DNA from: Clostridia bacterium
GTDB lineage: Bacteria; Bacillota; Clostridia; Oscillospirales; CAG-272
Assembly: GCA_017625915.1 (NCBI GenBank)
Contig: JAGAJV010000159.1
Span: 1-32,082 of the forward strand
DNA: 32,082 nucleotides
Direction of reading: 5' to 3'
The notes under the pieces: model-generated
What the model saw: the letters and a program-made list of their open reading frames with translations, nothing else
The model's database searches: none
What the model was told of the DNA's origin: nothing
Part shown: piece after piece, positions 8,964 to 15,088 of the stretch
How positions within the stretch are numbered: the stretch's first letter is position 1
How the letters are laid out: every line of letters begins with the position of its first letter
Position numbers and translations under genes: made by a program

Positions 8964-9661
8964 TATTTCCCACTTAAAAGCTTAATCGCTCTTTCAACGG
9001 CATCCTTGGAGTCGTACCACGGCTCGCTGTCGTAGCGATAATCGAATTTTTTAGCAAACCAGCTAACGTCCTTAATAATTTTATCAAAGTATTTTTCTTG
9101 AATTAGCGACACGTCAGCATAAAATTCCTCAAATTTTTTCTTATCCAGCTTATTTTTTGCATACTCAACCATTTTTTGATAGTGAGGCAAGCAGAAAAAT
9201 TTTTGCTTTTTAGTTTTTAGTCTGAAATCTGCATCGTAGCCGTGCAAATATACGGTTGTTTCAATCATTCTGTTAATATGAAAGTCGACCTTTTCGCATA
9301 TGTAGCAGCTTTCCTCAAGCCCCTTAGCAGTCTTTACCTGACTTTTGTGCTTTGGGATTACAATATTTTTTAAGGGATTGCCCTTCATTTTGCCTCGAAT
9401 TACATCAAGATGGCTTTCCAAAATTAGAGCTAAGGATAGTTTATTCGGTCTTTGAAGCATCATATCAAAATGGTGGTGACAGAAGCCCTTTTCGTTAGTT
9501 TCCACTCTTGTAGACGGCTCCATCATAGCAGGGCCTAAAGCCATATCTACCTCTTTATTTTCCAGCTTTTCAAGCATTTTGCAAATAGGACATTCGCACA
9601 CATCGTTTTTTGCACATTCGTCAAATGCTTCGTTTACCGGTATCATATATATTTGTTCCAT
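8963..9661 (-). CDS. DUF6062-like cysteine/histidine-rich protein
   Basis: A 232-aa soluble protein. The N-terminus has clustered cysteines (C16, then C-E-C-P-I-C at 22-27), followed by G-F-C-H-H-H-F and a later S-C-Y-I-C-E motif, then F-F-C-L-P-H-Y. This pattern of paired cysteines plus C/H blocks resembles the DUF6062 family of Clostridia, from memory and not from a search. The arrangement suggests metal binding, but no function is established. There is no signal peptide or membrane helix. The minus-strand start at 9661 is supported by a GGAG-type site just upstream (reverse of ACTCCC). Confidence 0.65.
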   Translation of the reverse strand: MEQIYMIPVNEAFDECAKNDVCECPICKMLEKLENKEVDMALGPAMMEPSTRVETNEKGFCHHHFDMMLQRPNKLSLALILESHLDVIRGKMKGNPLKNIVIPKHKSQVKTAKGLEESCYICEKVDFHINRMIETTVYLHGYDADFRLKTKKQKFFCLPHYQKMVEYAKNKLDKKKFEEFYADVSLIQEKYFDKIIKDVSWFAKKFDYRYDSEPWYDSKDAVERAIKLLSGK

Positions 9662-9689
9662 AAAAAACTCCCTTCGGTCGTTTTTGAGC

Positions 9690-9717
9690 GATTAGTTGTT
9701 GGTGGTTTGTGTTTAGT
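9690..9717. repeat. Tandem heptamer tract H3a (TTAGTGG type)
   Basis: Four 7-bp units: GATTAGT, TGTTGGT, GGTTTGT, GTTTAGT. An oppositely oriented tract of the same type lies 44 bp downstream (H3b), so the two form an interrupted inverted repeat. Confidence 0.65.
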
Positions 9718-9761
9718 AGCTACTTTATGTTAATAAATTTAACTATACGCTCCCTGTGTAA

Positions 9762-9789
9762 ATGCTAACAACTAGCCACTAATTACTAA
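9762..9789. repeat. Tandem heptamer tract H3b (CCACTAA type, inverted to H3a)
   Basis: Four 7-bp units: ATGCTAA, CAACTAG, CCACTAA, TTACTAA. This is the reverse-complement orientation of tract H3a. It ends 8 bp before the -35 box of the ogg promoter. Confidence 0.65.
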
Positions 9790-9796
9790 AATTTCT

Positions 9797-9840
9797 CTTG
9801 ATTTATTTCAATTATACCTTTATAATATAAATAAATCAAG
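9797..9840 (+). promoter_or_regulatory. ogg promoter within a perfect 12-bp inverted repeat
   Basis: TTGATT (9798-9803) and TATAAT (9821-9826) are 17 bp apart. CTTGATTTATTT (9797-9808) and its exact reverse complement AAATAAATCAAG (9829-9840) bracket the -10 box with a 20-bp gap. The left arm contains the -35 box and the right arm covers the start site, so the arms could be an operator or an early-transcript structure; this is inference. Confidence 0.8.
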
Positions 9841-9856
9841 TAAAAAGGGGGATTTT

Positions 9857-10762
9857 ATGGAGAAAATTGTGGAATTTACACTTGAAAACGGTGTAAATGC
9901 AGTTAAAATTGAAGATGTACCTTATATTGATATATTTAAAACCTTTGATTGCGGTCAATGCTTTCGATTTGATGAGGTATCAATTTTTGGCAACAAATAT
10001 GAGTTTGGCGGTGTTGCATTTGGCAAATATGTGGTGTTCGGTCAAAATCACCCTAATGAAATAATTATATATAATTCTACCGTTTCCGACTATCAAAGCA
10101 TTTGGAAATCCTTTTTAGCCCTTGATGCTGACTATGATAAAATTAACAGTGAAATTTCAAGCGCCCTTAAAAATAGCCATATGGATAAGGCAATTGAGTA
10201 CGGTCGCGGTATAAGGATTTTAAGACAGGATAGGTGGGAGGCTATTTGCTCCTTTATTATTTCTCAAAATAATAATATTCCAAGAATTAAGAAAATTGTA
10301 GGCTCAATGTGCGAAAAATACGGAGAGAGTATCGATTTTTTGGGCACAAATCATTATTCGTTCCCCTCTGCCAGCGTGCTTTTAGAGGCAGGAGTTGAGG
10401 GAATTTTCGCTTTAAAAACAGGCTTCAGGGCAAAATACATAATTGACGCTTGCGAAAGAATTACGTCAGGTGAAATTGACCTTAATTTAATACAGAACGA
10501 GAAAAATTTCAACACCTGTGTGGATAATTTATGCAAAATCAAGGGCGTTGGCTTAAAGGTTGCCTGCTGTGCTCTGCTCTTTGGCTTTAATAAAACCGAG
10601 GCTTTTCCCGTTGACGTGTGGATAAAGCGAGTAATTGACAACAGATTTGACGGTAGCCTTGATATATCGCTATTTGGCAAAAACGGCGGAATAGCGCAGC
10701 AATATTTGTTCTATTATGAACGGTATGCTAGCAGTCAGCCCTCAGCCGTCAGCAGTCAGTAG
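9857..10762 (+). CDS. ogg: 8-oxoguanine DNA glycosylase/AP lyase, OGG1 type
   Basis: This enzyme excises 8-oxoguanine opposite cytosine in base-excision repair and can nick the resulting AP site. The 301-aa protein has the OGG N-terminal motif F-D-C-G-Q-C-F-R-F near residues 30-40, then a helix-hairpin-helix-GPD core. The HhH carries the catalytic lysine (GVGLKVAC, Lys234), and Asp253 lies in the P-V-D-V-W motif 19 residues later. That is the same spacing as Lys249/Asp268 in human OGG1. The DNA-contact segment QDRWEAICSFIISQNNN is also typical. A strong AAAAGGGGGA site precedes the ATG. The last 11 residues (ASSQPSAVSSQ) and stop are encoded by a heptamer repeat, so the native C-terminus was probably altered by repeat growth. 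Confidence 0.9.
   Translation: MEKIVEFTLENGVNAVKIEDVPYIDIFKTFDCGQCFRFDEVSIFGNKYEFGGVAFGKYVVFGQNHPNEIIIYNSTVSDYQSIWKSFLALDADYDKINSEISSALKNSHMDKAIEYGRGIRILRQDRWEAICSFIISQNNNIPRIKKIVGSMCEKYGESIDFLGTNHYSFPSASVLLEAGVEGIFALKTGFRAKYIIDACERITSGEIDLNLIQNEKNFNTCVDNLCKIKGVGLKVACCALLFGFNKTEAFPVDVWIKRVIDNRFDGSLDISLFGKNGGIAQQYLFYYERYASSQPSAVSSQ
10732..10762. repeat. Tandem heptamer tract H4a inside the ogg 3' end
   Basis: Four 7-bp units: CAGTCAG, CCCTCAG, CCGTCAG, CAGTCAG, followed by the TAG stop. The tract is translated as the C-terminal residues of the glycosylase. It is the inverted counterpart of tract H4b. Confidence 0.8.
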
Positions 10763-10809
10763 ATTGCTTTTGTAAATACGAAAAAAATTTAAAAAACATA
10801 CAATTATTA

Positions 10810-10838
10810 TTGATATTATAAAGAACTTATGCTAAAAT
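10810..10838 (+). promoter_or_regulatory. Promoter of the kdgK-like gene
   Basis: TTGATA (10810-10815) and TAAAAT (10833-10838) are separated by 17 bp, between the inverted heptamer tracts H4a and H4b. Tract H4b therefore lies in the 5' untranslated region. Confidence 0.75.
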
Positions 10839-10877
10839 AATTATGTTATAAAGGCTAGCAAAAACTAGCTAGCTAAA

Positions 10878-10905
10878 AGCTGACAGCTGACGGCTGACGG
10901 CTAAT
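10878..10905. repeat. Tandem heptamer tract H4b (GGCTGAC type)
   Basis: Four 7-bp units: AGCTGAC, AGCTGAC, GGCTGAC, GGCTAAT. It is largely the reverse complement of tract H4a, about 115 bp upstream, so the pair could fold into a long hairpin enclosing the promoter segment. Confidence 0.8.
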
Positions 10906-10924
10906 AAAACGGAGGACATAAAAT

Positions 10925-11950
10925 ATGAAAACAGTTTGCTTTGGCGAAATTATGCTAAGACTTAATCCGGCAGGCTACACAAGATTTGTGCAGACAGACA
11001 CATTTGGCGCTACATACGGTGGCGGTGAGGCTAATGTAGCAGTATCTCTTGCTAACTATGGCATTGATGCTTCCTATGTTACTAAGCTTCCTAAGCACGA
11101 AATCGGTCAGGCTGCTATAAATTCTCTTCGTCGCTATGGGGTTGACACAAGCGATATTGTAAGAGGTGGCGACAGAGTTGGTATTTACTATCTCGAAACA
11201 GGCGCATCACAAAGACCGTCAAAGGTTATTTATGATAGAGCTTACTCTGCAATTGCTCTTGCTAAAAGAGAGGATTTTGATTGGGAAAAGATTTTAGAGG
11301 GCGTTAATTGGTTCCATTTTACAGGAATTACACCGGCTCTTGGCGGTGAGCTTCCGGAAATTTGCTTAGACGCTCTTAAGGTATGTAGAGAAAAAGGCAT
11401 TACAACAAGCTGTGACCTTAACTTCAGAAAGAACCTTTGGACAAGTGAGCAGGCAGGCAAGGTAATGGGCACTCTTATGAGCTATGTTGATGTTTGTATC
11501 GCTAACGAGGAGGATGCTGAAAAGGTATTCGGTATCAAGGCAGAAAACACAGACGTTGACAAAGGCGTTGTAAATCACGAGGGCTATAAGAGCGTTGCAA
11601 AGCAATTAAGCGACCGTTTTGGCTGTAAGAGAGTTGCTATAACACTTAGAACAAGTATTTCTGCAAACGACAATATTTGGGCTGCTATGCTTTATGATAA
11701 GAACGAAAACGAATACTACTTCTCACGCTCCTACAATATTCACATTGTTGACCGTGTTGGCGGTGGCGACTCCTTTGGTGGCGGTCTTATCTATGCTTGC
11801 CTACAAAATAAATCCTCACAGGATGTTATTGAATTTGCAGTTGCCGCATCCTGCTTAAAGCACACAATCCTTGGTGACTATAACCTAGTTTCAGTTAGCG
11901 AGGTTGAAGGTCTTATCAAGGGCGGCGGAAGCGGACGCGTACAAAGATAA
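10925..11950 (+). CDS. kdgK: PfkB-family sugar kinase, probably 2-dehydro-3-deoxygluconokinase
   Basis: A 341-aa cytoplasmic kinase that probably phosphorylates 2-keto-3-deoxygluconate, feeding sugar acids (for example from pectin or uronate breakdown) to KDPG. The PfkB fold is shown by the N-terminal G-E-I-M-L-R-L-N-P, the glycine-rich YGGGEANVAVSLANYG substrate region and the C-terminal DRVGGGDSFGGGL motif with catalytic base Asp282. The N-terminal half is closest in pattern to KDG kinases rather than ribokinase or fructokinase, but substrate choice in PfkB proteins is hard to call by eye. GGAGG upstream supports the start. No aldolase or uronate genes lie next to it here. Confidence 0.8.
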   Translation: MKTVCFGEIMLRLNPAGYTRFVQTDTFGATYGGGEANVAVSLANYGIDASYVTKLPKHEIGQAAINSLRRYGVDTSDIVRGGDRVGIYYLETGASQRPSKVIYDRAYSAIALAKREDFDWEKILEGVNWFHFTGITPALGGELPEICLDALKVCREKGITTSCDLNFRKNLWTSEQAGKVMGTLMSYVDVCIANEEDAEKVFGIKAENTDVDKGVVNHEGYKSVAKQLSDRFGCKRVAITLRTSISANDNIWAAMLYDKNENEYYFSRSYNIHIVDRVGGGDSFGGGLIYACLQNKSSQDVIEFAVAASCLKHTILGDYNLVSVSEVEGLIKGGGSGRVQR

Positions 11951-11960
11951 ATAAACAAAT

Positions 11961-12001
11961 ACGGATTTCACTAAAATATAACTGTGAAATCCGTTTTGAT
12001 T
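11961..12001 (+). terminator. kdgK terminator
   Basis: ACGGATTTCAC (11961-11971) pairs perfectly with GTGAAATCCGT (11984-11994), followed by TTTTGATT. The U-run is short, so some read-through into the next gene is possible. Confidence 0.75.
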
Positions 12002-12005
12002 ATTC

Positions 12006-12040
12006 AGGATATAGGGTGTAGGATACAGGATATAGGGGGA
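12006..12040. repeat. Tandem heptamer tract H5 (AGGATAT type), supplies an RBS
   Basis: 7-bp units AGGATAT, AGGGTGT, AGGATAC, AGGATAT, then AGGGGGA. The terminal AGGGGGA sits 5-11 bp before the ATG of the dehydrogenase and is its only visible ribosome-binding site. Confidence 0.8.
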
Positions 12041-12045
12041 CTGCT

Positions 12046-12843
12046 ATGAAAAAATTAGATTATAGAAATAAAGCTGTTATAATAACAGGTGCATCCAGTG
12101 GCATTGGCAAGGAAATAGCACGACAGTTAATTTGCAATTACGGCTGTACTGTATATGCTATTGCAAGAAACGAGATTAGGCTTCTTGAGGTACAAGGCGA
12201 GCTTGGAGAAAATTACATAGTATATCCTATGGATGTATCAATTAAGGAAAATTGGCTATCCTTTGCCAAATTTCTTGAAAATTCCTCGATATGTGTGGAT
12301 ATTTTAATAAATTGCGCAGGAATTTTACCTAAATTTGCAACGCTTGAAAGCACTGAAATTGAGGAATATGAAAAAGCGATTTCTATAAATTATCTTGCTC
12401 AGGTTTATGCCTGTAAGCTGATTTTACCACTTATAAATAACGGTGGCGCTATTGTAAATGTAGCATCTGCATCAAGCATTTGCCCATTTTCCTTAATTAG
12501 CGCATATTCTGCATCTAAGGGCGCTTCCTGTCGCTTTAGCGAAAGCATTTCACAGGAAATCAAGCGCTTATCCGTTTCCACCGTCCTTTGTGGCTTTGTT
12601 AAAACGGATATAATGAAAAATCAGCAAATGAACGAAAGGGAAGCTAAGCTGATTAAGCGCTTCTCTGCCAATTGCGAAAAAACAGTGCGCAAAATCCTAA
12701 GACGAGTAAAGCGCAGAAAAAAGCGAATTGTAACAGGCTTTGACGGTCACTTTATGAGCCTTATGTATCGCTTATTCCCAAATTTCGCCCCAAAATTCTT
12801 TAGCTGGTTTTTAAAGAAAAGCGGGTTTAGCTTATTCAAGTAG
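12046..12843 (+). CDS. Short-chain dehydrogenase/reductase (SDR)
   Basis: A 265-aa classical SDR, an NAD(P)-dependent oxidoreductase. The Rossmann motif is TGASSGIG (residues 14-21), the structural motif is N-C-A-G near residue 90, and the catalytic Y-x-x-x-K is Tyr154/Lys158. A serine-rich stretch (VASASSI) lies just before the catalytic motif. The C-terminus is basic (RRVKRRKKR) and then aromatic and hydrophobic, suggesting membrane association as in some lipid- or sterol-type SDRs. Substrate is unknown. No promoter is visible between the kdgK terminator and the start, and the ribosome-binding site is part of a heptamer repeat. Confidence 0.85.
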   Translation: MKKLDYRNKAVIITGASSGIGKEIARQLICNYGCTVYAIARNEIRLLEVQGELGENYIVYPMDVSIKENWLSFAKFLENSSICVDILINCAGILPKFATLESTEIEEYEKAISINYLAQVYACKLILPLINNGGAIVNVASASSICPFSLISAYSASKGASCRFSESISQEIKRLSVSTVLCGFVKTDIMKNQQMNEREAKLIKRFSANCEKTVRKILRRVKRRKKRIVTGFDGHFMSLMYRLFPNFAPKFFSWFLKKSGFSLFK

Positions 12844-12862
12844 TCAGCATATATTATACAAG

Positions 12863-12896
12863 AAGCCTAAACGGTCACTCGTTTAGGCTTTATTTA
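12863..12896 (+). terminator. SDR gene terminator
   Basis: AAGCCTAAAC (12863-12872) pairs with GTTTAGGCTT (12881-12890), followed by TATTT. Confidence 0.8.
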
Positions 12897-13157
12897 GTAA
12901 AAAGTCGATTAAATAGCCAAATTTTATGCGTTTCGATTAAACAAAATTCAGAAATTTTGAAATTAGATGTTCTCAAAACTATATTGGTGATATATTTGAG
13001 ACCCAAGAAGCAAGTATTTCTAGGCGCAACGGAACAAACGCGAACCCCCTAAACTCGTTCCTCGTTTTGTGGAACCCCTACCGCAGGCGATAGCGTACTT
13101 GGCGTACGCTGAGGTTGTGAGTGAGTAGCAACGACGAAAGACGCAGCTTATTGAGTC
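12897..13157. other. Intergenic region with a possible 172-bp inverted-repeat-bounded element
   Basis: No gene is seen here. TATTTGAGAC (12993-13002) and its exact reverse complement GTCTCAAATA (13155-13164) bound a 172-bp segment of less A+T-rich composition than its surroundings. Inside are smaller palindromes: AGCGTAC/GTACGCT (13092-13110) and GTTCC/GGAAC (13057-13075). Just upstream, CTCAAA (12972-12977) can pair with the same TTTGAG as the left arm, giving mutually exclusive folds. TCGATTAAA occurs twice before it (near 12906 and 12937). The right arm contains the stop codon of the DUF554 gene. It could be a small non-autonomous element or a structured RNA; no target duplication was found. 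Confidence 0.55.
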
Positions 13158-13904
13158 TCAAATAAATAGACAGAATAGAATTGGCATAAACATCGCCGGT
13201 ATCAAATTAGCAATTTTAACCCTTGAAGCGCCTAACATATTAAGACCGAGGGCTATAATTATTATTGAGCCTGCTGCGGACATTTCGGCTATCATATAGT
13301 CACTCATTATTGGTCCTGCAAGATAGAAAAGCAGCTCTAATGCTCCTTGATATACAAATATAGGAATTGCTGCAAGGGCTGCGCCAAAGCCAAAGGAGGA
13401 TGCGAAAACTACTGCTGTTACAAAATCAAGAACGATTTTTGCATACATAAAGGTTTGATTTTCGCCGCCGCTTACACCGCTTTCCATAGCCGCCTTTATG
13501 GTTAATGCGCCTACACAGCAAGCAAGAGTTGTGCTGACAAAGGCTCTTGCCACATTCTTTTGCGCTCTTTCCTCGTCAAGCTCAAACATTTCTTGTGGGG
13601 GTAATTGATTTCTTACGAATTTCTTTTCAACAAATGTTCCCAGCTTCTGCAATCCACCGTCAATATTTAAAATTGTACCAATAATTGAGCCTGTAACAAG
13701 TGATAATATAAGCACAAGTGGCTTTCTGCTGTCAAATGCTCCCTGTATGCCTAAAAATATAACGCACAGGGATATTGCCTTTAGCGCAACCTGAGGCAAA
13801 TCGGCAAGGCGTGAGCTTTTAGATAACAGCTTGGAAAGAAGCACACCTAAAAGAGCGCCCACAACTACAGAAAGTGCATTTATTGTTGTTCCTATTAAAA
13901 TCAT
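13158..13904 (-). CDS. DUF554 family membrane protein (YdfK-like)
   Basis: A 248-aa membrane protein with about six hydrophobic helices. The N-terminus (ILIGTTINALSVVVGALLG) and the segment LVTGSIIGTILNIDGGLQKLG are characteristic of DUF554. The C-terminal half repeats this helix layout (AGSIIIIALGLNMLGASRVK). The function of the family is not established; a transport role is often supposed. The start overlaps the rsmA stop by 4 bp (ATGA), so the two genes are translationally coupled in one operon. The stop codon and last residues lie in the right arm of the 10-bp inverted repeat that bounds the adjacent element. Confidence 0.85.
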   Translation of the reverse strand: MILIGTTINALSVVVGALLGVLLSKLLSKSSRLADLPQVALKAISLCVIFLGIQGAFDSRKPLVLILSLVTGSIIGTILNIDGGLQKLGTFVEKKFVRNQLPPQEMFELDEERAQKNVARAFVSTTLACCVGALTIKAAMESGVSGGENQTFMYAKIVLDFVTAVVFASSFGFGAALAAIPIFVYQGALELLFYLAGPIMSDYMIAEMSAAGSIIIIALGLNMLGASRVKIANLIPAMFMPILFCLFI

Positions 13905-14809
13905 AGCTTTCTCTCTTTTTCATCGTAAAATTTATCTGCAAGTCGGCAAAAATCGCCAATTGAAAGCCTTTCACCGCGAATTGCTATATCAAAGCCAAGC
14001 TGGCAAATAATCTCCCCAATTCTTTCCTTGGATATATAGGAAAAATGCGAGGACAGTGAGTTTAGCATAGTTTTTCTTCTTTGCAAAAATGCTCCTTGAA
14101 TTACATCAAATAGCATTTTTTCACTTTTTACTGTATATTTTGGCTGGTCGTAAAGCTCTATTCTTACAACGCTTGAGGTTACCTTAGGCGGTGGCAGAAA
14201 ATTATCAGGTCCTACATCAAATAGCTTTTTAACAGTGCCATAATAATTAATTGAAGCGGTAATTGCACCGTAGTCCTTGTCCTTTTCTGTGGCGCTAAGT
14301 CGGTCTGCAACCTCCTTTTGCACCATAACAGTTATAGAGGTAAGACGGTTTTTGCCATTTACTTTTGATTCCTCAAGAAGCTTCATAATAATAGGCGTTG
14401 TTATGTAATAAGGCAAATTCGCGCACACAGATACGGGTATTTCCCCAAAATTGTCGCTGATTAGCTTATTTGTATCAAGCTTTAAAAAGTCGTCGTTGAT
14501 AACTGATATATTGTCAAAATCCCCAAGTGTTTTTTCTAGAATAGGGATGAGCGTTTTATCAATCTCAATAGCCACTACCTTATTATAGCGAGAGCCAAGC
14601 TCATATGTTAGCGAGCCAATGCCAGGGCCTATTTCGATAACTCCGTCAGCCAAGATAGGATTTTTTGATTTGTGATAGGAATAGCTTTCCTCGGCAATAT
14701 TAAACGGTACATCAGCATTAATTAAAAAGTTCTGACCAAATGCTTTTTTAGTGCCTGTGCCAAATTCAGCCATTATTTTTTTTACTGTCCTAATATCACA
14801 TAAATTCAT
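13901..14809 (-). CDS. rsmA: 16S rRNA (adenine1518/1519-N6)-dimethyltransferase RsmA/KsgA
   Basis: This SAM-dependent enzyme dimethylates two adjacent adenines in the 3' terminal hairpin of 16S rRNA during 30S maturation; its loss gives kasugamycin resistance. The 302-aa product has the N-terminal K-K-A-F-G-Q-N-F-L motif, the SAM-binding EIGPGIGSLT loop, an acidic EID after the second strand, and the catalytic NLPYYITTPI motif. The C-terminal small domain contains FLQRRKTM. The start is supported by an AAGAGGT-type site upstream. The gene diverges from tRNA-Thr, and their promoters overlap. Confidence 0.95.
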   Translation of the reverse strand: MNLCDIRTVKKIMAEFGTGTKKAFGQNFLINADVPFNIAEESYSYHKSKNPILADGVIEIGPGIGSLTYELGSRYNKVVAIEIDKTLIPILEKTLGDFDNISVINDDFLKLDTNKLISDNFGEIPVSVCANLPYYITTPIIMKLLEESKVNGKNRLTSITVMVQKEVADRLSATEKDKDYGAITASINYYGTVKKLFDVGPDNFLPPPKVTSSVVRIELYDQPKYTVKSEKMLFDVIQGAFLQRRKTMLNSLSSHFSYISKERIGEIICQLGFDIAIRGERLSIGDFCRLADKFYDEKERKL

Positions 14810-14819
14810 TAGCTACCTC

Positions 14820-14848
14820 TTGACAAAAAATTATAATTGTTGTAAAAT
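14820..14848 (+). promoter_or_regulatory. tRNA-Thr promoter
   Basis: TTGACA (14820-14825) and TAAAAT (14843-14848) are spaced 17 bp apart, ending 12 bp before the mature tRNA 5' end. Confidence 0.85.
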
Positions 14849-14859
14849 GTGTTAGTAAA
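14830..14859 (-). promoter_or_regulatory. Probable rsmA promoter, overlapping the tRNA promoter
   Basis: On the minus strand TTTACT (14854-14859) and TATAAT (14830-14835) are separated by 18 bp. It overlaps the divergent tRNA-Thr promoter, so polymerase probably cannot occupy both at once. Confidence 0.55.
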
Positions 14860-14860
14860 C

Positions 14861-14935
14861 GCTAGAGTAGCACAGTGGTAGTGCAGCTGATTCGTAATCA
14901 GCAGGTCGTGAGTTCAATCCTCATCTCTAGCTCCA
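14861..14935 (+). tRNA. tRNA-Thr, anticodon CGT
   Basis: A full cloverleaf can be drawn: acceptor GCTAGAG/CTCTAGC, D stem GCAC/GTGC, anticodon stem GCTGA/TCAGC with loop TTCGTAA (anticodon CGT, reading ACG), and T arm GTGAG-TTCAATC-CTCAT. The 3' CCA is encoded (14933-14935). Confidence 0.95.
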
Positions 14936-14940
14936 AGCCT

Positions 14941-14962
14941 AGCCTAACGGTTGGGCTTTTTT
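14941..14962 (+). terminator. tRNA-Thr terminator
   Basis: AGCCTAA pairs with TTGGGCT (one G-U pair), followed by a run of T to 14962. Confidence 0.82.
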
Positions 14963-14964
14963 AA

Positions 14965-15087
14965 TGCTCGCTTGCGAGCAATTCACGAAGCGAAGCTTTA
15001 ATTCATGATACACAGTATCAATTCATATTGCGTAGCAATAATTTATCAAATAAAATGAATTGCATAAATGCATAAATTGGCTTCGCC
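14965..15087. repeat. Hairpin array B (AATTCAT spacer, 20-bp period)
   Basis: AATTCAY/AATTTAT spacers occur exactly every 20 bp (14980, 15000, 15020, 15040). They separate unrelated palindromes: GCTCGC-tt-GCGAGC, GAAGC-gaa-GCTTT, GATAC-aca-GTATC and ATTGC-gta-GCAAT. After a central CAAATAAA the spacer becomes its reverse complement ATGAATT/ATAAATT, with GCAT-aa-ATGC and GGC-ttc-GCC following. The array ends 2 bp from the stop codon of the glycosyltransferase. Confidence 0.85.
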
Positions 15088-15088
15088 A

